A DNA stretch of 64,000 nt from Plecoglossus altivelis (lineage: Eukaryota; Chordata; Actinopteri; Osmeriformes; Plecoglossidae), in NCBI GenBank assembly GCA_036571765.1, contig BROE01000003.1:7478336-7542335 (forward strand), given 5' to 3'. This document shows positions 50,901 to 58,292 of the stretch, in pieces. A program made the position numbers and the translations under genes. Numbering within the stretch: position 1 is the first letter of the stretch; each line of letters opens with the position of its first letter. Below the pieces are notes generated by a model that was not told the DNA's origin, made no database searches, and saw only the letters and a program-made list of their open reading frames with translations.

Positions 50901-53900
50901 CAAACACATGATCATCTTTTCTTTCATAGAATCCAGAGCCACTTTAAGTCAGTATAAGCTTTTGACCTTAACCATGCAGGTAATGCACATTTAAACACCT
51001 ACCTCAGTATTCGTGTTTGTCATTTTACTTGTGAAGATTAGGTGTAAAAAGGCTATTTGAAACCAAAACATAGGATTAAGGGATAATGCTGCTCTGTGTC
51101 TTGTGAGTCGACTTTGATTCTGTAATCCAGCACAATGTTAGGTAACAGCATATCTCCCTCTCTCTTACAGTCAATACACTCACTGCACTAAAATCTCTGC
51201 TGTAACTGCAGAAACACAATCATGTCAGAAAGGACAATGCAGTACATGAAATATAAAATGCATAAATGTCATATAAAATACACAAACATACATTTAAGAG
51301 TACATAATACAGTAGGGTACAGGATGCACTTTTCAGCTGTTTGCTGAATTAGACAGGAGCCACACTATAATGACCATGGGTTGAGAAACTAATTTAATAT
51401 TTAAATTAACGCCACCTTAAGTAACCCACTGCTTTATTAGTATGGTGGCAACTTAGATACAATGTCAATTTAGCAACAAGATGCCTTTGCAATTATGCCT
51501 TTAGTAGCAAAAAGTACAATTTTAGATTATGACACAGTGGTATATTTAGCCTGCATGTATCACTCTACATCTGTCCCTGTCCATAGAAACTGAAGGTACA
51601 TGTCTCTCTCTTTCTTTCTCCCTCTCTCTATATATAATTATGTCCCCATTCAGCTAGCCTTATTTCCATGTCTCTCTCACTCATTACCCCCCTCGATGGT
51701 AGACACAGCGGAGAGAAAATCTGCCTTTGATGTCTGGGATCCTATAATGCTGAGGCATGAAATTCTTCATGCCTGTTATCTGAAGAATCTTAATGATCAC
51801 GGTTAACTTCACAATAGGTTAACTGTATTCCTCTGTTCTCACTTTGCACAGCCACGCAGACACAAATGAGTAGCAACAGGGAAAACAAAGCAGTGATCTC
51901 ATGCAAAAAATCCAGCACATTCAGTTGATGGTGATCACCACATACATGAACGTGCAGGATCACCAGTGGATAAACTGCCACTTCTTCTTTTATGTCAGTG
52001 TAAATTGGTATTTTACAGAACAAGAAATGTTTAACGTTACAATTGCTTGCTCTCTCACTTTTTCTTTATGCTGAAACCGAACTTGTAATATAATATTACA
52101 TTGATGTAACAATGAAAAATCTAAATAATTCAGTGCTCAAATTATATATGATAATTATAGGCTCCATTATTCAAACCAGGACTCATTGCATCTGCATGTT
52201 CATAGTTATGATAATCACAAACCCCATAACAGCATACTTCAGATAATTAGCTAAATAACTCTACCATAGAAACAGTCAATTAAGCTGTAAAAATAATTTG
52301 ATGTGGTGTTCCATGTCTTAGAGACTGTGGTCAGACAGCATTAGGTCAGTGATATATACTGGGGAATGTGGGGTGGCAGTGTATGGGAGAAATGAGGAAG
52401 GAGACTGTGTACATCCTTGTTCTTCCAGAGGAAGTTAATGATGGCACAAGGACATTTAATTATGGGCTCCATCTTCAAGCTTCCCCCGTCAGCATCAGTC
52501 AGGATCATATCCAAAGGAGTTCTATGACCTCGGTGTCTGTCGCTCTCTATGAATCAAACCTTTCATTACATGCTGACACCCTTGTCCTGTGCTGCCTCTG
52601 CGTGCACTGCACCATGGGAAAGTGATGAGCCAATGGAAACCTGATGAGTGACAGATAACTTGAGCTGTGGCAATGCTGGTGTGTAGCGGCTGTGCCCGTC
52701 GCCAGTCCTGCCAAGAGCCTGGCCAGGCACCTCAGTAACCATACCCCCCCCCCCCCCTCTCTCTCTCCCTCCTCCCCCCTCACCTGGGGCAGCAGGCAGT
52801 CTGCAGGAGAACAATCGTCTACAGCAGATGGGGCCACTTCCGTTAGCTGGCCTATCCGAGCATTGTGTCCTTGTCACATGTCACTTACTCTTGTTTTTCT
52901 GGTCTGACAACACTTCAAGACAGGGTCTTTCAATGCTGGGCGTGATACAAAAGGGCGAGTGAGGGAAAGCTGACGAGGCCTCTCCTCGCTTCAGCTCAGG
53001 CACTCTGTAAGAGCCAGGACCAGAGAAGAACCAGATTAAGAGCCCACAAAGAGAACCCCTTTGCCCCACAAAAAAGTGACGCTCACACCTACGGCCCCAC
53101 ATGCCACTCTCCTCCTTTAACACACACACTGGAGCTCCAGCAGGTGATAAAAAAACGTATCCATTCTGAAAAACGTATGCAAAGAAAGTGCGGTCAAAAA
53201 AGGCCATTTGCAATTTGACAAAATGGCAGACATAATGCTTTCACTGAAAAATGAAGACCTGTCATATTGTATGGCATAGAAGAAAATACAGTGGGAAGGA
53301 AAAATTGAGAAAAATCATGCTGGCCTGGTTTACGACAAATAGATAGCTCTATTGATTTTCTTTTTACAGAGACTGTCCATCTCTCACTCTTGTGATTATA
53401 CTGACCTATTTCAGACAAAGAGACAGTCTATTATGGATTAAACCAACGTGTCCACAAAGAAAATATAATATTTAACGAAAAATAAACAAATGCACTACAT
53501 ATAATAAAATGTAACCTATTGTACAGCAGAAAAATCAGTGCATGTCAATTTCAGCATTCAATGCTGTTAAGGGAGGTGGCAAATCTAGTTTTATACTGTG
53601 AATCATGTAACAGAACAATCAGCTTCTGTTTGTAGTGTTGGGACACTGCTCCTGTCTTTAAGAGGAATACTGGAACACTTGACAGTTTTTTTAAATGATA
53701 GAATACATTTTGGAAACATTTTACTAAATGGTTAACTATCATCAGTTATAATTAATTTCTTTAAGGTTTAGCGGTAAAAAGGATAGTGAAATCAGGAGGG
53801 TTGGGCAAGGTGGGGATCCACAGGGGTAAGGGGATGATTACATCAATCTTTTTTGGTTACACAAACTTCAACTGTCCCTGCTTAACAACCACAATACCTT

Positions 53901-56900
53901 ACCCTTCACACCCTTCTGCTATAGTATGGCAACTTACATTTTCCTATCAACCAACAGTACATTGCTAACACTTTAAGCCCCATTCACGGCCATTCCTCTG
54001 TAACAATATTTGTATTAGTACTTGTATGTAGTTACATGGTAATGAAAGTTACTGTATTGTTAATTGTTACAACATTTATATATATACACACATACACACA
54101 CACATATATGTGTATATATATATATAGCAAGAAATATATAGCAACTTAGCAAGAAAGCCTTTTATTTTTGGTGGTATCTTTTTCAGCATGGTGTCCAGAG
54201 ATTTCAAAACAAAATGTGCAAATTTTATGTTGTATTATCTATTGTGTAGAAATAGTGTTCATTTGATTCAAGTAATGTGCATGTGTATCACATGTGTTTT
54301 TGATTGCATTCACAGGTGAGGGTGTACGTATTTGCGTCTGTTTATGTGTGTATATTCGTGCATGAATGCCAGTGTGTCTAACATGTGTGTGTGTATCTCT
54401 CTCCCTCTGTTTAGACCAGGGATCCTGGCTGGCTGATCTTCATTATCAACCCTAGCTAAACAGCATACTGGATGCACTTCTCACATGAGTGCAGGTAACA
54501 AATCCCCCCAGAGCCGACTCAAGGCAACAATGTGATGAAACACCTTCAAACAAACCGAGACACTCGAACACTGAGCTATGCAGAGACAATTCTCTCTGTC
54601 CCCAGCTATTCTACAGGAGTATGCCTGTTGCCAAGCAAAATTAGACACAATTGCTGGGAGCAGCATGATCAAAGACCCAGGATTTCATATTCGATTAACA
54701 GTAAATACTTTGAAAACTGGATACCAATAAACATTTTATTTAAGAAATGAATAATTTAGCAGGTGTAGCGGATGTACAAAAAAACGGAACCACAGAACAG
54801 TTGTAGAACACGAAAATGTGTATAATATTCTATGTTAAAATACATACAATACACTGAAACGACATGCGCTGTTTAGTATAAATGTTATCTAGATGTTTGA
54901 CCTGTTGTCTAAAACATAAACTGGAAAAAAAAACAGTGTTGGTCTCTGAGAAGAGGAACTCTGTACCCAGGACAGGTAAACTAAGATGCAGGGACAAGCC
55001 CATGTTTGCTGATCAGCACAGGCTGTCCAAGCAATGGAGATCCACAGAGGAAACAAGTGGACTTGTGCACCAGGTGTTTATTGAGACGGGGCTTGAGGAG
55101 CGGAGCATTGTCTTCTCCTCTCTTGCTCCTCACTGTACTGGAGCTTGATCCATGTTACTCTCTCCCTCTGGCCATTCTGGAACCCGACAGAACATTGCAA
55201 CATTGCACCTTTGCACTTTCTGCACCATTCCTCAGTACTTTCTCCAAAATATCCGTACTATTTCACGTTGAAGACATTTTATTTTGGTGCTTTTGCCAAA
55301 AGAGACAAGTTCTGTGACTGGAGTTACTTAAAATAACATGGCAATTGATAAGAGTATCCAGCTACACACCGTGTTCATTGCAATGCAAGTAAAGAATGAA
55401 AGGATTAACCTGATGCAATCACAAAATCTTGATTCTCAAAGTGGACTGCATCATGGTCATCCAGTTTACATGTTGGAGAGTAGGTTCCCCCCCCCCCTCA
55501 TTTTTGTGCGAGCATGTGTGAGTGTACTCACACTGGTTGTGGCCAGTTATCAGAGCTGAGAGATACAGGCTCTCATGTCTGCAGATGACAGATTAGAGGT
55601 GAGACATGTAATCTCTGTAATCAGTAGGTGCATCTGCTTCATCCATCTACACCATCTCCCTCCACAGGTCTGCACAGAAACACATCCAACAATCCTGCTA
55701 GAGAGTCTTGTTTGGGGTATCTGATATCATATATTTCACATATTACTCTAACACTACACACTCATAGATTTTTCTATGAAAAAAAAGTAACGTTTAATGA
55801 TGACATACAGTAGCGTAGCCCTCGACAAAACCCTTCTTTTTCAATCTGTACACGTACATGGTGCAAACGATTTACAATTTAAAAACACATTCGCACGAAA
55901 TCCAACCTAATTCACCCATAGGGAACTTTAGTGGAGCTGTCTGCCAGGTAATATCCCTAAATAAACATAAGGACTATACAACTGTCAAGGAAAATGTAAA
56001 TGATAACCATACTTGATCCCATGCTGAGAATTACAGCTTTGTGGTAAGAGTTATATGGTCTGTTAGAGTTGGCCCACCCTACTGGTAGAGAGTGTGTGCC
56101 TCCGATCTCTTCTCATTCCTCCGTCACTGACTAGCCGGGTAGCCAGCACAATAACCAAGTTTCTATTATAATCTGTAAACCAGGGGTCTCCAATCCTGGT
56201 CCTCGAGGGCCGCTGTCCTGAAGGTTTTCAGTGTTTCCCTGCTCCAGCACACCTGAGTCTAATAAAGGGTCATTATGAAGCTTCCACAGAGCTTGGTAAT
56301 GGCTCATTCATTAGAATCAGGTGTGCTGGAGGAGGGAAACATCTAAAACCTTCAGGACAGCGGCCCTCGAGGACCAGGATTGGAGACCCCTGCTGTAAAC
56401 CTTTACCTTCTTAAAGTTGGATACCTAACTCAGAGGAGGAGGGGTAGGGGGGAGTAGGAAAGTTGGGAAGGGTTGAGGGGCTGCCAGGGAACAGCTGCCT
56501 CTGAAATGAATATTGATGAACGGGCTTTTCCAGGGGTTTGATCACCCAAACGGGGCATTCAGTGGGAGCGAGTGAGGGACGTGTCTCTGTACCTGGGCCT
56601 GTGGTAGGGGGATTTCCCCTACCTTTGCTCTACACACACCTCCCTGCCCCATATCAGCCCCTTCCATACCACAGGACGTCTAGAAAATACAGGGACGACA
56701 TATCTAGTTTGGTGACATTGTGACGCAATCAGGGTGGAGCCAGTGAGCTACCATGCAGGGTGAAGCCATCAACTTCATTAAGACCCCTCCAGCCATTGAA
56801 TAACCTCTTCTGAACCCCAATAATTACCTACAACCTCCCCTCACAATATCCCTGACCAGTAAATGGCCATGGAAAGTCTCTGTGAGCACACGCCCATCCT

Positions 56901-58292
56901 TAGACACGGGGAACTAAGTCTTCCTGTCTACATGGTACATCAATCAGCTACTTTTTAAAGAGGTTTACTTTGATTTCCTGACACAGATGAGATGTGAATA
57001 TTTCTCATTGAAATGAGATGGCGCGGCCGAGCCGCTGCCCAGGGCTTTGAACCCAGACTCCTAAACCATGCTCTTTGATTCCAGACCCCTTCCAGTGTGG
57101 CGATAGTTAGCTCTGTGCTAATTGAGATAGCAGTAGGGTGATGGATAGAGGGTCAAAGGGGGATCAGTTCCACCTTCAAGAGAGGGAAAGATATCAAACA
57201 CACACTTCAAACAGGCACTCCAGACCTTGGACAGGCAAATAGCTTTGTGAGATCATCCAACGGACCTCCGTGTGTTCGTTCTGAGACACTCAGGTAGGGC
57301 TGTCTGCAACAGAGCAGATGACGGGATCTTACGGCGTGCTGTCTGAAGCTAGGAATGATGTGTTGGAGAGAATCATCCTCCCAGCGAGGAGAAAATGAGT
57401 GGAGCAGCTCCGGGGCTGCAAAAGAAAAGCCCTCTGGCCTTCCCACTCCACTGGCTTCATCATCATGATCAAAGAGAAACAATAGCCTTCAGGGCTGGCC
57501 TAGTCTGTACTGTTTACTCTCTCTCTCTCTCTCTCTCTCTCCCTCTCTCTCTCCCTCTCCCTCTCTCTTTCCTCTTACATGCGTGAGCACACACATAAAC
57601 GCACAGGTATTACAGTATCTACTGTTAAGCGGCTCGCATGTGCACCATGCTGGGCCTGCCTCTGTACATGTCATATGTGCCCGGTAGGCTATTTGTGTTG
57701 AAAGTGCACGGTTTACCCAACCTCTAAAGGTTACAAAAAAACCACGTCCCCTTTTTCTCTAGCTTTGGCTGGAACAAAGAGGAGCTTCAGCAACCTAACT
57801 GCTATACCAGAGCGTGATGTCAGCAGTCATGAGACTGACTGTAATTTCTAATTTCCTTTTAGGAGTTATTATCATATTCTCCACAGCATAAATCTCAGGG
57901 ATGATTAAAAAAATGCAATAAAGCAGAAAGGTTGCTATGAGGGAAACTGCAAGTAAATGGCTGTGTGCTCTTGCAGGTTTGTTTACTTATGGTTATAGTA
58001 TTCACAGTTCCGTTTCTGCTGTTGTAAAAGTATGTTTACCCCTGTGTAAGGTGTCGCAAAGTGTGATTCAGAATTCAATTATTTGCGTTTTGTACAAATA
58101 TACCATGGAGTTTGTAAAACATTTCACACAAATAAACTGTCAATTGTGAAGTTTTTGTCCAGTAAAATTGTTATACTGTAATGTTGATGTATCAGCTTGT
58201 GTCTTTAGCCCTTTCTAGTATCAAATGAATAAATACAAATGCATTTATATATTGGTACTCACAAGTGTGTGTCTTCTTTGTTACTGAGATAC
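9358..58292 (-). CDS. rora: rora, nuclear receptor RORalpha (NR1F1); 5' end of long isoform off window
   Basis: RORalpha is a nuclear, constitutively active receptor that binds ROR elements as a monomer. It is known for roles in the circadian clock, cerebellar development and lipid metabolism, with sterols as ligands. Nine shared exons run from 16279 to 9358. An alpha4-type first exon (45003-45030) splices to them to give 1,404 nt, 467 residues. In that isoform zinc finger 1 uses Cys 17, 20, 34 and 37, with P-box CEGCKGFF. Finger 2 uses Cys 53, 59, 69 and 72. The C-terminal extension follows, with [17 protein letters not shown]. The hinge reaches about residue 217, and the ligand-binding domain runs from 218 to 467 with AF-2 motif PPLYKELF (448-455). 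MAELEHLAQNISKSH and the length distinguish it from RORbeta and RORgamma. A 30-nt exon at 58263-58292 belongs to the long isoform. Teleosts may carry two copies (a/b); I cannot tell which this is. Confidence 0.97.
9523..9936 (-). other. rora intron, 414 nt
   Basis: Contains only short TG-rich runs near 9868-9912. Nothing else recognisable. Confidence 0.8.
9937..10049 (-). CDS. rora: rora exon: ligand-binding domain helices 9-10
   Basis: Acceptor CATCCCAG and donor AAG/GTACCA bound 113 nt (2 + 37 codons). It encodes RSWLQEKVKVEKLQQKIQLA then LQHVLQKNHREDGILTK, nearly identical to mammalian RORalpha. Confidence 0.97.
10259..10369 (-). CDS. rora: rora exon: ligand-binding domain helices 7-9
   Basis: Acceptor TTTGGCAG and donor GCAG/GTAGGT bound 111 nt with split codons at both ends. 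It encodes CDDLISSIFEFGKNLCSM, then HLSEDEIALFSAFVLMSA. The EDEIALFSAF motif is diagnostic of the ROR family. Confidence 0.96.
10370..11368 (-). other. rora intron, about 1 kb
   Basis: A CA/CACA-rich microsatellite lies at about 11266-11350. The open frames across 10443-10853 are Cys-rich products of such repeats and not exons. Confidence 0.8.
11369..11476 (-). CDS. rora: rora exon: ligand-binding domain, beta-turn region
   Basis: Acceptor TCTGCAG and donor TTAG/GTGAGT bound 108 nt. It encodes SLEVVFVRMCRAFYSQNN then TVYFDGKYAGPDVFKSL. The Tyr after CRAF (codon at 11435-11433) replaces the Asp of mammalian RORalpha and the Asn of RORbeta and RORgamma, as I recall them. Confidence 0.96.
11477..12157 (-). 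other. rora intron, about 0.7 kb
   Basis: Short TG runs near 11668-11682 and 11912-11930; no gene or repeat beyond these. Confidence 0.8.
12158..12290 (-). CDS. rora: rora exon: ligand-binding domain helices 3-5
   Basis: Acceptor CTCCCCAG and donor GCAG/GTGTGA bound 133 nt (44 codons + 1). It encodes PREVMWQLCAIKITEAIQYV then [20 protein letters not shown], LLKA. The first residue is Pro where mammalian RORalpha has Gln, as a result of the CCT codon at the junction. Confidence 0.96.
12420..12541 (-). CDS. rora: rora exon: start of ligand-binding domain
   Basis: Acceptor ATTACAG and donor AAG/GTACAC bound 122 nt (2 + 40 codons). It encodes HLAQNISKSHMETCQYLREE then LQQMTWQAFLQEEMESYQNK, helices 1-2 of the domain. 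Conservative changes from mammals (Met for Leu or Ile) only. Confidence 0.96.
12542..13174 (-). other. rora intron, about 0.6 kb
   Basis: No recognisable feature. A long open frame (11985-12683) merely reads through the two adjacent exons and their introns. Confidence 0.8.
13175..13570 (-). CDS. rora: rora exon: C-terminal extension and hinge
   Basis: Acceptor CTCCGCAG and donor CTAG/GTGAGG bound 396 nt (2 + 131 codons + 1). It starts [20 protein letters not shown], the DNA-minor-groove-contacting extension. A Gln-rich stretch follows (RLQQQQRDHQQQPGE), then the conserved [20 protein letters not shown] and a KPEP sumoylation-type IKPE motif. The segment TYGLSTNGLTELHDDLSGYM differs from the mammalian hinge at several places, but the exon is the same length. 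Confidence 0.96.
13571..14639 (-). other. rora intron, about 1.1 kb
   Basis: Contains a short (CCCAG)n tract at about 14289-14314 and TG-rich runs near 14055-14072 and 14155-14175. Confidence 0.8.
14640..14781 (-). CDS. rora: rora exon: second zinc finger
   Basis: Acceptor TCTTCACAG and donor GATG/GTACGT. Phase 0 at the 5' end, one split base at the 3' end. It encodes GFFRRSQQSNAAYSCPRQ, then [20 protein letters not shown] and CLAVGMSRD. All four Cys of finger 2 are present. Confidence 0.97.
15290..15560. promoter_or_regulatory. Candidate conserved noncoding element in rora intron
   Basis: A dense set of developmental transcription-factor motifs: TAATTA at 15337-15342, 15360-15365 and 15525-15530, and two adjacent CAGCTG E-boxes at 15374-15379 and 15381-15386. 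The block has no low-complexity sequence although a microsatellite lies next to it. This is an inference from composition; conservation was not tested. Confidence 0.3.
15679..15746. repeat. (AC)34 microsatellite between the two zinc-finger exons
   Basis: 68 bp of uninterrupted AC on the plus strand, so the rora pre-mRNA carries (GU)34 about 450 nt downstream of the zinc-finger-1 donor. Confidence 0.97.
16194..16279 (-). CDS. rora: rora exon: first zinc finger
   Basis: Acceptor TTTCTTCAG and donor AAG/GTAAGC. The 86 nt (2 + 28 codons) encode [20 protein letters not shown] then VITCEGCK, including all four zinc-binding Cys of finger 1 and the start of the P-box. It is the common acceptor for both the alpha4-type exon (split base G, giving Ala) and the alpha1-type microexon (split base T, giving Ser). 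Confidence 0.97.
19366..19441. repeat. (CTGC)n tetranucleotide tract, about 19 units
   Basis: Uninterrupted 76-bp tract. In the rora pre-mRNA it reads (CAGG)n. Confidence 0.97.
23995..24170. repeat. GA-rich purine tract
   Basis: Irregular GAGA/GAAA sequence on the plus strand; the open frames here are low-complexity artefacts. Confidence 0.7.
24320..24620. promoter_or_regulatory. Candidate conserved noncoding element
   Basis: A/T-rich block free of simple repeats with many homeodomain-like ATTA/TAAT cores. It directly follows a GA-rich tract and a coding-like frame is absent. Inference from composition only. Confidence 0.22.
25740..25921. repeat. (GA)n microsatellite with GA-rich flank
   Basis: A GA-rich plus strand that becomes a pure GA run of about 34 bp at 25887-25921. 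Confidence 0.9.
26660..26900. promoter_or_regulatory. Candidate conserved noncoding element
   Basis: Repeat-free A/T-rich block with ATGCATAA, GTAATTAGCAA and several TAAT/ATTA cores. Inference from composition only. Confidence 0.22.
30908..30955. repeat. C homopolymer followed by (CT)n
   Basis: Ten or so C followed by CT dinucleotides with a short TTT interruption. Confidence 0.9.
31494..31579. repeat. (GTAT)n tetranucleotide microsatellite
   Basis: About 20 uninterrupted GTAT units. It creates the Met-Tyr-Val-Cys periodic frames at 31240-31685, which are not genes. Confidence 0.97.
34050..34105. repeat. (GT)n followed by a G run
   Basis: About 14 GT units, then GGAGG and ten or so G. Confidence 0.9.
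39694..39845 (-). mobile_element. Short LINE/SINE 3'-end insertion with 12-bp target duplication
   Basis: A 152-bp block flanked by identical 12-mers CCATTTCAAATC at 39682-39693 and 39846-39857. Read on the minus strand it contains CCAGGGTGTACCCGCCTATG, GGTTAGGCTCCAG and CACCCGCGACCCCTCAATGG, and ends in (ATGG)n. That is the 3' end of a non-LTR element family common in fish; I think of L2-type tails, but this is from memory. A 5'-truncated insertion with a microsatellite-like tail is what such elements leave. Confidence 0.75.
40632..40785. repeat. Compound microsatellite: (CT)n, (CAGA)n, (CA)n
   Basis: CT-rich stretch, then about ten CAGA units (40691-40732), then about 22 CA units to 40776. 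The alternating frames over it are not genes. Confidence 0.95.
41865..41977. repeat. (CAGG)n tetranucleotide tract, about 28 units, one interruption
   Basis: 113 bp with one break at about 41937-41940 (GGCCAGCAGG). In the rora pre-mRNA it reads (CCUG)n, the same unit as the expanded repeat of myotonic dystrophy type 2 in CNBP. Confidence 0.97.
42600..42850. promoter_or_regulatory. Candidate conserved noncoding element
   Basis: Contains an octamer ATTTGCAT at 42787-42794 and TAATTA at 42730-42735, 42738-42743 and 42826-42831, in a repeat-free A/T-rich block about 2.2 kb from the alpha4 first exon. Inference from composition only. Confidence 0.3.
44098..44166. repeat. GA-rich tract
   Basis: Irregular GAGA sequence on the plus strand. 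Confidence 0.8.
44273..44283 (+). promoter_or_regulatory. Consensus ROR response element
   Basis: AAAATAGGTCA fits WAWNTRGGTCA without mismatch. It lies about 720 bp into the intron from the alpha4 first-exon donor. Confidence 0.35.
45003..45030 (-). CDS. rora: rora alpha4-type first exon, coding part
   Basis: ATG at 45030-45028 opens MYFVISAMK plus one split base G, then donor G/GTAAGA at 45002. Joined to the exon at 16279 this gives MYFVISAMKAQIEIIPC. Mammalian RORalpha4 begins MMYFVIAAMKAQIEIIPC as I recall; here the codon before the ATG is ATT, so the first of the two Mets is absent. Context has A at -3 but T at +4. A GC-rich promoter-like block lies immediately upstream. Confidence 0.88.
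45031..45320 (-). promoter_or_regulatory. rora: Putative rora alpha4 promoter and 5' UTR
   Basis: This block is richer in G/C than its surroundings. It contains a GC box (CCCCGCCCCC, about 45190-45199), an ATTGG element (inverted CCAAT) close by, and a CRE/AP-1-like TGACATCA near 45163. No TATA box is evident. Its position directly upstream of the alpha4 first exon is the main argument. The exact start site is unknown. Confidence 0.55.
45595..45652. repeat. (GA)n-rich tract
   Basis: Near-pure GA run at 45612-45642 within a purine-rich block; a matching pyrimidine-rich block lies at about 45922-46060. Confidence 0.8.
52744..52785. repeat. C homopolymer followed by CT-rich tract
   Basis: About 14 C, then CTCTCTCTCTCC. 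Low-complexity frames overlap it. Confidence 0.9.
54075..54127. repeat. (TA)n/(CA)n microsatellite
   Basis: Alternating TATA, CACA and TGTATATA runs with strong self-complementarity. Confidence 0.8.
56181..56392. mobile_element. Palindromic hAT-type MITE with 8-bp target duplication
   Basis: A 212-bp element beginning CAGGGGTCTCCAATCCTGGT and ending with its inverse. The terminal inverted repeats run for about 48 bp almost without mismatch and continue imperfectly toward the centre, so the whole element can fold into one hairpin. It is flanked by identical CTGTAAAC at 56173-56180 and 56393-56400. An 8-bp duplication and a CAG..CTG-type terminus are hAT hallmarks. There is no transposase, so it is non-autonomous. 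Confidence 0.9.
57515..57568. repeat. (CT)n microsatellite
   Basis: About 50 bp of CT with two CCCT interruptions. Confidence 0.95.
58263..58292 (-). CDS. rora: rora long-isoform (alpha1-type) exon 2, 30-nt microexon
   Basis: Acceptor CATTGCAG, then 30 nt, then donor T/GTGAGT. The frame gives (G)ISVTKKTHT plus one split base T. Joined to the CT that opens the exon at 16279 it reads ISVTKKTHTSQIEIIPC, the sequence I recall for mammalian RORalpha1. The split phases at both ends fit. Its partner first exon was not found up to 64,000 and is probably further upstream. Confidence 0.92.

Larger units (their letters stand above)
45031..58262 (-). other. rora intron between alpha4 first exon and alpha1 microexon, apart from the alpha4 promoter
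   Basis: I found no exon here apart from the alpha4 promoter block. The contents are unique sequence, CT/GA-rich tracts, one hAT-type element and microsatellites. Open frames are short and lack recognisable homology. Confidence 0.65.

Noticed and set aside
53998..54074. Short inverted TGTAACAAT / ATTGTTACA pair suggesting a mobile element
   Set aside because: Arms of only 9 bp and no flanking duplication; likely chance in A/T-rich DNA.
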